Positions 35,015 through 44,820 of a DNA stretch of 64,000 nt are shown here, piece by piece. The translations under genes were made by a program, and so were the position numbers. Source of the DNA: Euptelea pleiosperma (lineage: Eukaryota; Streptophyta; Magnoliopsida; Ranunculales; Eupteleaceae); contig JASUTR010000156.1 in the NCBI GenBank assembly GCA_035048495.1, positions 1 to 64,000 on the forward strand, in the 5' to 3' direction. Position 1 is the first letter of the stretch; each line of letters opens with the position of its first letter. Below the pieces are notes generated by a model, which worked only from the letters and a program-made list of their open reading frames with translations, made no database searches and was not told the origin of the DNA.

Positions 35015-35721
35015 ATTCCGAAGCCTATAACTTGTGACTCTGATCGCAACCGACCTCGTAATTGGACTCAACTCTTCCACTACTATTGTTCCAACACATT
35101 GGGAAGTGTTTGAATAAGATTCCTGACAGTCGAAACAAGTTAGCTCCATCCGTGCGTCAATGTCTTTAATTGGACTCAGTTTGTGAGTTACATTCCGAAG
35201 CCTATAACTTGTTAGTTTTTGTCAACCGGACCTCGTAATTGGACTCAAACTCTTCCATTACTATTGTTTCAACACATTTGAAGTGTTGGAACAATATTCG
35301 GGACAGTCGAAACAAGTTAGCTCCATCCGTGCGTTAATGTCTTTAAATTGGATTCAGTTTGTGGGTTACATTCCGTAGCCTATAACTTGTGACATTTTGC
35401 AACCGGACCTCGTAATTGGACTCAAACTCTTCATTACTATTGTTTCAAAACATTTGAAGTGTTCGAATAAGATTGGTGACAGTCGAAACAAGTTAGCTCC
35501 ATCCGTGCGTCAACGTCTCAAATTGGACTCAGTTTGTGTCTTACATTCCGAAGCCTATAACTTGTGACTTTGTCGCAACCGGACCTCGTAATTGGACTCA
35601 AACTCTTCCATTACTATTGTTTCAACACATTGGAAGCGTTGGAATAAGATTCGTGACAGTCGAAACAAGTTAGCTCCATCCGTGCGTCAACGTCTCTAAT
35701 TGGACTCAGTTTGTGTGTTAC
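34839..35721 (+). repeat. Alpha-epsilon cassette 1, at the block boundary
   Basis: The block B cassette is alpha (gattcagcacag, aaacatgttagc, caacgtctc), beta (gactctatcgcaacc, ccactac, gttccaacac), gamma (ttactttttgtcaacc, acaatattcgg, ggattcag, gtgggttac), delta (attccgtag, gacatttttgcaacc, ttcgaaaa, gattggtgac, gtgtcttac) and epsilon (cattggaagcgttgg). Here alpha is a hybrid with block A, beta has gactctgatcg and acattggga, and delta has cattac for the usual gcaatac. Confidence 0.85.
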
Positions 35722-36594
35722 ATTCCGAAGCCTATAACTTGGACTTTGTCGTCAACCGGACCTCGTAATTGGACTCAAACTCTTCCATTACTATTGTTTC
35801 AACACATTTGAAGTGTTGAACAAGATTCGGACAGTCGAAACAAGTTAGCTCCATCCGTGCGTCAACGTCTCTAATTGGACTCAGTTTGTGTGTTACATTC
35901 CGAAGCCTATAACTTGTGACTTTTTCGCAACCAGTCCTCGTAATGGACTCAAACTCTTCCATTACTATTGTTTCAACACATTTGAAGTGTTGGAACAAGA
36001 TTCGGACAGTCGAAACAAGTTAGCTCCATCCGTGCGTCTCTTTTAATTGGACTCAGTTTGTGTGTTACATTCCGAAGCCTATAACTTGTGACTTTTTCTC
36101 AACCGGACCTCGTAATTGACTCAAACTCTTCCATTACTATTGTTTTAACACATTTGAAGTGTGGGAATAAGATTCGTGACAGTCGAAACAAGTTAGCTCC
36201 ATCCGTGCGTCATGTCTTTAATTGGACTCAGTTTGTGGGTTACATTCCGTAGTCTATAACTTGTGACATTTTTGCAACCGGACCTCGTAATTTGACTCAA
36301 ACTCTTGTAATACTATTGTTTCAAAATATTTGAGGTGTTGGGAAAAGATTGATGACAGTCGAAACAAGTTAGCTCCATCCGTGCATCAACGTCTTAAAAT
36401 TTGACTCAGTTTGTCTTACATTCCGAAGCCTATAACTTGTTACTTTTTCGCAACCGGACCTCGTAATTGGACTCAAACTCTTCCATTACTATTGATTCAA
36501 CACATTTGAAGTGTTGGAATTAGATTCGTGACAGTCGAAACAAGTTAGCTCCATCCGTGCGTCAATGTCTTTAATTGGACTCAGTTTGTGTTAC
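35722..36594 (+). repeat. Block B monomers between cassettes 1 and 2
   Basis: Five monomers. Includes a copy at ~35,902 with gcaaccagtcctcg, one with the caa-less gcgtctctttt, an attccgtag-type at ~36,24x with cttgtaatac and gaggtgttggg, then one with gcatcaacgtcttaaaa and gtcttac. These are the types that recur later as the 'ccagtcc, gcgtctc, attccgtag, catcaacg' series (39.0-39.6 kb, 50.9-51.4 kb). Confidence 0.82.
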
Positions 36595-37829
36595 ATTCCG
36601 AAGCCTATAACTTGTGACTTTTTCGCAACCGGTCCTCGTAATTGGACTCAAACTCTTCCATTACTATTGTTTCAACACATTTGAAGTGTTGGAACAAGAT
36701 TCAGCACAGTCGAAACATGTTAGCTCCATCCGTGCGTCAACGTCTCAAATTGGACTCAGTTTGTGTGTTACATTCCGAAGCCTATAACTTGTGACTCTAT
36801 CGCAACCGGACCTCGTAATTGGACTCAAACTCTTCCAGTACTATTGTTCCAACACATTTGAAGTGTTGGAATAACATTCCTGACAGTCGAAACAAGTTAG
36901 CTCCATCCGTGCGTCAATGTCTTTATTGGACTCAGTTTGTGTGTTACATTCCGAAGCCTATAACTTGTTACTTTTTGTCAACCGGACCTCGTAATTGGAC
37001 TCAAACTCTTCCATTACTATTGTTTCAACACATTTGAAGTGTTGGAACAATATTCGGAACAGTTGAAACAAGTTAGCTCCATCCGTGCGTCAATGTCTTT
37101 AATTGGATTCAGTTTGTGGGTTACATTCCGTAGCCTATAACTTGTGACTTTTTCGCAACCGGTCCTCGTAATTGGACTCAACTCTTCCATTACTATTGTT
37201 TCAACACATTTGAAGTGTTGAACAAGATTCAGCACAGTCGAAACATGTTAGCTCCATCCGTGCGTCAACGTCTCAAATTGGACTCAGTTTGTGTGTTACA
37301 TTCCGAAGCCTATAACTTGTGACTCTATCGCAACCGGACCTCGTAATTGGACTCAAACTCTTCCAGTACTATTGTTCCAACACATTTGAAGTGTTGGAAT
37401 AACATTCCTGACAGTCGAAACAAGTTAGCTCCATCCGTGCGTCAATGTCTTTAATTGGACTCAGTTTGTGTGTTACATTCCGAAGCCTATAACTTGTTAC
37501 TTTTTGTCAACCGGACCTCGTAATTGGACTCAAACTCTTCCATTACTATTGTTTCAACACATTTGAAGTGTTGGAACAATATTCGGAACAATCGAAACAA
37601 GTTAGCTCCATCCGTGCGTCAATGTCTTTAATTGGATTCAGTTTGTGGGTTACATTCCGTAGCCTATAACTTGTGACATTTTTTGCAACCGGACCTCGTA
37701 ATTGGACTCAAACTCTTGCAATACTATTGTTTCAAAACATTTGAAGTGTTCGAAAAAGATTGTGACAGTCGAAACAAGTTAGCTCCATCCGTGCGTCAAT
37801 GTCTTAATTGGACTCAGTTTGTGTGTTAC
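36595..37829 (+). repeat. Duplicated alpha-beta-gamma triplet with delta
   Basis: Alpha-beta-gamma at 36,595-37,124 is repeated at 37,125-37,653 and then followed by delta at 37,654. Period 530 bp (three monomers). The second alpha starts attccgtag, the delta start, then changes to gactttttcgcaacc and ggtcctcg, so it is a delta/alpha hybrid formed by the exchange. Both betas share the private ccagtac and ataacattcc. Epsilon is absent after delta. Confidence 0.9.
36847..36871 (+). repeat. Perfect 9-bp inverted repeat in a beta monomer
   Basis: TTCCAACAC and GTGTTGGAA flank the 7-base loop atttgaa, giving a perfect 9-bp dyad. The same dyad is perfect in the beta monomers at 37,375-37,399, 40,021-40,045, 44,188-44,212 and 51,867-51,891. 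Ordinary monomers have a weaker form (ttcaacac...gtgttgg or gtgtttg). Role unknown; it could form a cruciform or be a protein-binding dyad. Confidence 0.85.
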
Positions 37830-38590
37830 ATTCCGAAGCCTATAACTTGTGACTTTTTCTCAACCGGACCTCGTAATTGGACTCAAACTCTTCCATTACT
37901 ATTGTTTCAACACATTTGAAGTGTTGGAACAAGACTCGAAATAGTCGAAACAAGTTAGCTCCATCAGTGCGTCAACGTCTCATTTTGGACTCGGTTTGTG
38001 TCTTACATTCCGAAGCCTATAACTTGTGACTTTTTCGCAACTGGACCTCGTAATTGGACTCAAACTCTTTCATTATTATTCTTTCAACACACTGGAAGTG
38101 TTGGAATTAGATTCGTGACAGTCGAAACAAGTTAGCTCCATCCGTGCGTCAATGTCTTTAATTGGACTCAGTTTGTGTGTTACATTCCGAAGCCTATAAC
38201 TTGTGACTTTTTCTCAACCGGACCTCGTAATTGGATTGAAACTCTTCCATTACTATTGTTTCAACACATTTGAAGTGTTGGAACAAGATTCGGAACAGTC
38301 GAAACAAGTTAGCTCCATCCGTGCATCAATGTCTTTAATTGGACTCAGTTTGTGTGTTACATTCCGAAGCCTATAACTTGTGACTTTTTCTCAACCGGAC
38401 CTCGTAATTGGACTCAAACTCTTCCATCACTATTGTTTTAACACATTTGAAGTGTGGGAATAAGATTCGTGACAGTCGAAACAAGTTAGCTCCATCCGTG
38501 CGTCAATGTCTTTAATTGGACTCAGTTTGAGGGTTACATTCCGTAGCCTATACCTTGTGACATTTTTGCAACCGGACCTCGTAATTGGAC
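37830..38590 (+). repeat. Segment duplicated at 40,653-41,409
   Basis: Four monomers and the start of a fifth share private variants with 40,653-41,409: gattcgaaatag or gattcgaaatag-like with catcagtgcg, caactgg with ttattattc, tgaaactc, ccatcac with gttttaac, and attccgtagcctatacc. The two copies are 708 and 707 bp from first anchor to fifth. Confidence 0.88.
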
Positions 38591-39769
38591 TCAAACTCTT
38601 GCAATACTATTGTTCCAAAACATTTGAAGTGTTGGGAAAAGATTGGTGACAGTCGAAACAAGTTAGCTCCATCCGTGCATCAACGTCTTAAATTTGACTC
38701 AGTTTGTGTCTTACATTCCGAAGCCTATAACTTGTGACTTTTTCGCAATCGGACGTCGTAATTGGCCTCAAACTCTTCCATTACTATTGTTTCAACACAT
38801 TTGAAGTGTTGGAATAAGATTCCCGACAGTCGAAACAAGTTAGCTCCATCCGTGCGTCAACGTCTCAAATTGGACTCAGTTTGTGTGTTACATTCCGAAG
38901 CCTATAACTTGTGACTTTATCGCAACCGGACCTCGTAGTTGGACTCAAACTCTTCCACTACTATTGTTCCAACACATTTGAAGTGTGGGAATAAGATTGG
39001 TGCCAGTCAAAACAAGTTAGCTCCATCCGTGCGTCAATGTCTTTAATTGGACTCAGTTTGTGTGTTACATTCCGAAGCCTATAACTTGTGACTTTTTCGC
39101 AACCAGTCCTCGTAATTGGACTCAAACTCTTCCATTACTATTGTTTCAACACATTTGAAGTGTTGGAACAAGATTCGGAACAGTCGAAACAAGTTAGCTC
39201 CATCCGTGCGTCTCTTTAATTGGACTCATTTGTGTGTTACATTCCGAAGCCTATAACTTGTGACTTTTTCTCAACCGGACCTCGTAATTGGACTCAAACT
39301 CTTCCATTACTATTGTTTTAACACATTTGAAGTGTGAGAAATAAGATTCGTGACAGTCGAAACAAGTTAGCTCCATCCGTGCGTCAATGTCTTTAATTGG
39401 ACTCAGTTTGAGGGTTACATTCCGTAGCCTATAACTTGTGACATTTTTGCAACCGGACCTCGTAATTGGACTCAAACTCTTGCAATACTATTGTTTCAAA
39501 ATATTTGAGTGTTGGGAATGGATTGATGACAGTCGAAACAAGTTAGCTCCATCCGTGCATCAACGTCTTAAATTTGACTCAGTTTGTCTTACATTCCGAA
39601 GCCTATAACTTGTGACTTTTTCGCAACCGGACCTCGTAATTGGACTCAAACTCTTCCATTACTATTGTTTCAACAAATTTGAAGTGTTGGAATTAGATTC
39701 GTGACAGTCGAAACAAGTTAGCTCCATCCGTGCGTCAATGTCTTTAATTGGACTCAGTTTGTGTGTTAC
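38591..39769 (+). repeat. Block B linker monomers
   Basis: Includes catcaacgtcttaaatttg at ~38,676, caatcggacg with ggcctcaaac at ~38,748, a tagttgg with gtgccagtc monomer at ~38,896, gcaaccagtcc at ~39,10x and gcgtctcttta at ~39,208, attccgtag at ~39,420 and gtcttac at ~39,59x. No gene-like or unique sequence is present. Confidence 0.83.
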
Positions 39770-40652
39770 ATTCCGAAGCCTCTAACTTGTATCTTTTAGC
39801 AACCGGTCCTCGTAATTGGACTCAAACTCTTCCATTACTATTGTTTCAACACATTTGAAGTGTTGGAACAAGATTCAGCACAGTCGAAACATGTTAGCTC
39901 CATCCGTGCGTCAACGTCTCAAATTGGACTCAGTTTGTGTGTTACATTCCGAAGCCTATAACTTGTGACTCTATCGCAACCGGACCTCGTAATTGGACTC
40001 AAACTCTTCCACTACTATTGTTCCAACACATTTGAAGTGTTGGAATAAGATTCCTGACAGTCGAAACAAGTTAGCTCCATCCGTGCGTCAATGTCTTTAA
40101 TTGGACTCAGTTTGTGTGTTACATTCCGAAGCCTATAACTTGTTACTTTTTGTCAACCGGACCTCGTAATTGGACTCAAACTATTCCATTACTATTGTTT
40201 CAACACATTTGAAGTGTTGGAACAATATTCGGAACAGTCGAAACAAGTTAGCTCCATCCGTGCGTCAATGTCTTTAATTGGATTCAGTTTGTGGGTTACA
40301 TTCCGTAGCCTATAACTTGTGACATTTTTGCAACTGGACCTCGTAATTGGACTCAAACTCTTGCAATACTATTGTTTCAAAACATTTGAAGTGTTCGAAA
40401 AAGATTGGTGACAGTCGAAACAAGTTAGCTCCATCCATGCGTCAACGTCTCAAATTGGTCTCGGTTTGTGTCTTACATTCCGAAGCCTATAACTTGTGAC
40501 TTTTTCGCAACCGGACCTCGTAATTGGACTCAAACTCTTCCATTATTATTGTTTCAACACATTGGAAGCGTTGGAATTAGATTCGTGACAGTCGAAACAA
40601 GTTAGCTCCATCCGTGCGTCAATGTCTTTATTGGACTCAGTTTGTGTGTTAC
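39770..40652 (+). repeat. Alpha-epsilon cassette 4 (complete)
   Basis: Alpha starts cctctaac with gtatctttta; beta, gamma, delta (gcaactgg, catccatgcg, ggtctcgg) and epsilon (ttattattg, cattggaagcgttgg) follow in order. Matches 43,936-44,820. Confidence 0.9.
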
Positions 40653-41409
40653 ATTCCGAAGCCTATAACTTGTGACTTTTTCTCAACCGGACCTCGTAAT
40701 TGGACTCAAACTCTTCCATTACTATTGCTTCAACACATTTGAAGTGTTGGAACAAGATTCGAAATAGTCGAAACAAGTTAGCTCGATCAGTGCGTCAACG
40801 TCTCATTTGGACTCGGTTGTGTCTTACATTCCGAAGCCTATAACTTGTGACTTTTTCGCAACTGGACCTCGTAATTGGACTCAAACTCTTTCATTATTAT
40901 TCTTTCAACACATTGGAAGTGTTGGAATTAGATTCGTGACAGTCGAAACAAGTTAGCTCCATCCGTGCGTCAATGTCTTTAATTGGACTCAGTTTGAGTG
41001 TTACATTCCGAAGCCTATAACTTGTGACTTTTTCTCAACCGGACCTCGTAATTGGACTGAAACTCTTCCATTACTATTGTTTCAACACATTTGAAGTGTT
41101 GGAACAAGATTCGGAACAGTCGAAACAAGTTAGCTCCATCCGTGCGTTCAATGTCTTTAATTGGACTCAGTTTGTGTGTTACATTCCGAAGCCTATAACT
41201 TGTGACTTTTTCTCAACCGGACCTCGTAATTGGACTCAAACTCTTCCATCACTATTGTTTTAACACATTTGAAGTGTGGGAATAAGATTCGTGACAGTCG
41301 AAACAAGTTAGCTCCATCCGTGCGTCAATGTCTTTAATTGGACTCAGTTTGAGGGTTACATTCCGTAGCCTATACCTTGTGACATTTTTGCAACCGGACC
41401 TCGTAATTG
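40653..41409 (+). repeat. Second copy of the 37,830 segment, cut by a deletion
   Basis: Same four monomer types as 37,830-38,537. The fifth monomer (from 41,360) stops after cctcgtaattg, where the 69-bp deletion begins. Variants private to this copy include gctcgatcagtgcg and attgcttcaac. Confidence 0.87.
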
Positions 41410-41467
41410 AACAAGTTAGCTCCATCCGTGCGTCAATGTCTTTAATTGGACTCAGTTTGTATTTTAT
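41360..41467 (+). repeat. Truncated 108-bp monomer
   Basis: Anchors at 41,360 and 41,468 are 108 bp apart instead of 177. Sequence passes from cctcgtaattg directly to aacaagttagctcc, losing 69 bp of the monomer centre. The right part resembles the tcgaacaag variant of the neighbouring 41,645 and 41,821 monomers, so the deletion may have joined two different monomers. Confidence 0.92.
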
Positions 41468-42173
41468 ATTCCGAAGCCTATAACTTGTGACTTTTTTGCA
41501 ACCGGACCTCGTAATTGGACTCAAACTCTTCCATTACTATTGTTTCAACACATTTGAAGTGCTGGAATAAGATTCGTGACAGTCGACACAAGTTAGCTCC
41601 ATCCGTGCGTCAATGTCTTTAATTGGACTCAGTTTGTCTGTTACATTCCGAAGCCTATAACTTGTGACTTTATCGCAACCGGACCTCGTAGTTGGACTCA
41701 AACTCTTCCACTACTATTGTTCCAACACATTTGAAGTGTGGGAATAAGATTGGTGCCAGTCGAACAAGTTAGCTCCATCCGTGCGTCAATGTCTTTAATT
41801 GGACTCAGTTTGTCTGTTACATTCCGAAGCCTATAACTTGTGACTTTATCGCAACCGGACCTCGTAGTTGGACTCAAACTCTTCCACTACTATTGTTCCA
41901 ACACATTTGAAGTGTGGGAATAAGATTGGTGCCAGTCGAACAAGTTAGCTCCATCCGTGCGTCAATGTCTTTAATTGGACTCAGTTTGTATTTTATATTC
42001 CGAAGCCTATAACTTGTGACTTTTTTGCAACCGGACCTCGTAATTGGACTCAAACTCTTCCATTACTATTGTTTCAACACATTTGAAGTGCTGGAATAAG
42101 ATTCGTGACAGTCGACACAAGTTAGCTCCATCCGTGCGTCAATGTCTTTAATTGGACTCAGTTTGTGTGTTAC
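41468..42173 (+). repeat. Local A-B-B'-A' monomer arrangement
   Basis: The monomer at 41,468 (preceded by gtattttat, with gtgctggaataag and gtcgacac) is followed by two apparently identical 176-bp monomers at 41,645 and 41,821 (gactttatcg, tagttgg, ccactac, gtgccagtcgaacaag). These are followed at 41,997 by another copy of the first type. The period from first A to second A is 529 bp. Both B copies share the same one-base loss in tcgaacaag. Confidence 0.92.
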
Positions 42174-43935
42174 ATTCCGAAGCCAATAACTTGTGACTTT
42201 TTCGCAACCGGACCTCGCAATGGACTCAAACTCTTCCATTACTATTGTTTCAACACATTTGAAGTGTTGGAACAAGATTCGAAATAGTCGAAACAAGTTA
42301 GCTCCATCAGTGCGTCAACGTCCCAAATTGGACTCGGTTTGTGTCTTACATTCCGAAGCCTATAACTTGTGACTTTTTCGCAACCGGACCTCGTAATTGG
42401 ACTCAAACTCTTCCATTATTATTGTTTCAACACATTGGAAGTGTTGGAATTAGATTCGTGACAGTCGAAACAAGTTAGCTCCATCCGTGCGTCAATGTCT
42501 TTAATTGGACTCAGTTTGTGTGTTACATTCCGAAGCCTATAACTTGTGACTTTTTCTCAACCGGACCTCGTAATTGGACTCAAACTCTTCCATTACTATT
42601 GTTTCAAAACATTTGAAGTGTTGGAACAAGATTCGGAACAGTCGAAACAAGTTAGCACCATCCGTGCGTCAATCTCTTTAATTGGACTCAGTTTGTGTGT
42701 TACATTCCGAAGCCTATAACTTGTGACTTTTTCTCAACCGGACCTCGTAATTGGACTCAAACTCTTGCAATATTATTGTTTCAAAACATTTGAAGTGTTC
42801 GAAAAAGATTGGTGACAGTCGAAACAAGTTAGCTCCATCCATGCGTCAACGTCTCAAATTGGACTCGGTTTGTGTCTTACATTCCGAAGCCTATAACTTG
42901 TGACTTTTTCGCAACCGGACCTCGTAATTGGACTCAAACTCTTCCATTATTATTGTTTCAACACATTGGAAGCGTTGGAATTAGATTCGTGACAGTCGAA
43001 ACAAGTTAGCTCCATCCGTGCGTCAATGTCTTTAATTGGACTCAGTTTGTGTGTTACATTCCGAAGCCTATAACTTGTGACTTTTTCTCAACCGGACCTC
43101 GTAATTGGACTCAAACTCTTCCAATACTATTGTTTCAAAACATTTGAAGTGTTGGATCGAGATTCGGAACAGTCGAAACAAGTTAGCGCCATCCGTGCGT
43201 CAATGTCTTTAATTGGACTCAGTTTGTGTGTTACATTCCGAAGCCTATAACTTGTGACTTTTTCTCAACCGGACCTCGTAATTGGACTCAAACTCTTCCA
43301 TTACTATTGTTTTAACACATTTGAAGTGTGGGAATAAGATTCGTGACAGTCGAAACAAGTTAGCTCCATCCGTGCGTCTCTTTAATTGGACTCAGTTTGT
43401 GTGTTACATTCCGAAGCCTATAACTTGTGACTTTTTCTCACCGGACCTCGTAATTGGACTCAAACTCTTCCATTACTATTGTTTTAACACATTTGAATTG
43501 TGGGAATAAGATTCGTGACAGTCGAAACAAGTTAGCTCCATCCGTGCGTCAATGTCTTTAATTGGACTCAGTTTGAGGGTTACATTCCGTAGCCTATAAC
43601 TTGTGACATTTTTGCAACCGGACCTCGTAATTGGACTCAAACTCTTGCAATACTATTGTTTCAAAATATTTGAAGTGTTGGGAAAAGATTGATGACAGTC
43701 GAAACAAGTTAGCTCCATCCGTGCATCAACGTCTTAAATTTGACTCAGTTTGTCTTACATTCCGAAGCCTATAACTTGTGACTTTTTCGCAACCGGACCT
43801 CGTAATTGGACTCAAACTCTTCCATTACTATTGTTTCAACACATTTGAAGTGTTGGAATTAGATTCGTGACAGTCGAAACAAGTTAGCTCCATCCGTGCG
43901 TCAATGTCTTTAATTGGACTCAGTTTGTGTGTTAC
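42174..43935 (+). repeat. Block B linker monomers
   Basis: Starts with the private attccgaagccaataac and cctcgcaatgg copy, which recurs at ~45,710. Other types are gattcgaaatag with catcagtgcg, cattggaag, agcaccatcc, ttgcaatatt, tggatcgag with agcgccatcc, gcgtctcttta, gaattgtggg and attccgtag. Lengths are near 177. Confidence 0.84.
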
Positions 43936-44820
43936 ATTCCGAAGCCTATAACTTGTATCTTTTTCGCAACCGGTCCTCGTAATTGGACTCAAACTCTTCC
44001 ATTACTATTGTTTCAACACATTTGAAGTGTTGGAACAAGATTCAGCACAGTCGAAACATGTTAGCTGCATCCGTGCGTCAACGTCTCAAATTGGACTCAG
44101 TTTGTGTGTTACATTCCGAATCCTATAACTTGTGACTCTATCGCAACCGGACCTCGTAATTGGACTCAAACTCTTCCACTACTATTGTTCCAACACATTT
44201 GAAGTGTTGGAATAGATTCCTGACAGTCGAAACAAGTTAGCTCCATCCGTGCGTCAATGTCTTTAATTGGACTCAGTTTGTGTGTTACATTCCGAAGCCT
44301 ATAACTTGTTACTTTTTGTCAACCGGACCTCGTAATTGGACTCAAACTCTTCCATTACTATTGTTTCAACACATTTGAAGTGTTGGAACAATATTCGGAA
44401 CAGTCGAAACAAGTTAGCTCCATCCGTGCGTCAATGTCTTTAATTGGATTCAGTTTGTGGGGTTACATTCCGTAGCCTATAACTTGTGACATTTTTGCAA
44501 CCGCACCTCGTAATTGGACTCAAACTCTTGCAATACTATTGTTTCAAAACATTTGAAGTGTTCGAAAAGATTGGTGACAGTCGAAACAAGTTAGCTCCAT
44601 CCATGCGTCAACGTCTCAAATTGGACCTCGGTTTGTGTCTTACATTCCGAAGCCTATAACTTGTGACTTTTTCGCAACCGGACCTCGTAATTGGACTCAA
44701 ACTCTTCCATTATTATTGTTTCAACACAATGGAAGCGTTGGAAATAGATTCGTGATAGTCGAAACAAGTTAGCTCCATCCGTGCGTCAATGTCTTTAATT
44801 GGACTCAGTTTGTGTGTTAC
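43936..44820 (+). repeat. Alpha-epsilon cassette 5 (complete)
   Basis: Alpha (gtatctttttcg, ggtcctcg, gattcagcacag, gttagctgc), beta (attccgaatcc, gactctatcg), gamma (gtggggttac), delta (ccgcacctcg, catccatgcg) and epsilon (acaatggaagcgttgg, gtgatagtcg). Five monomers in 885 bp. Confidence 0.9.

Noticed and set aside
41360..41467. Insertion site of an element at the short monomer
   Set aside because: Sequence is lost, not gained, and both sides are ordinary monomer sequence. A simple deletion or unequal exchange is enough.
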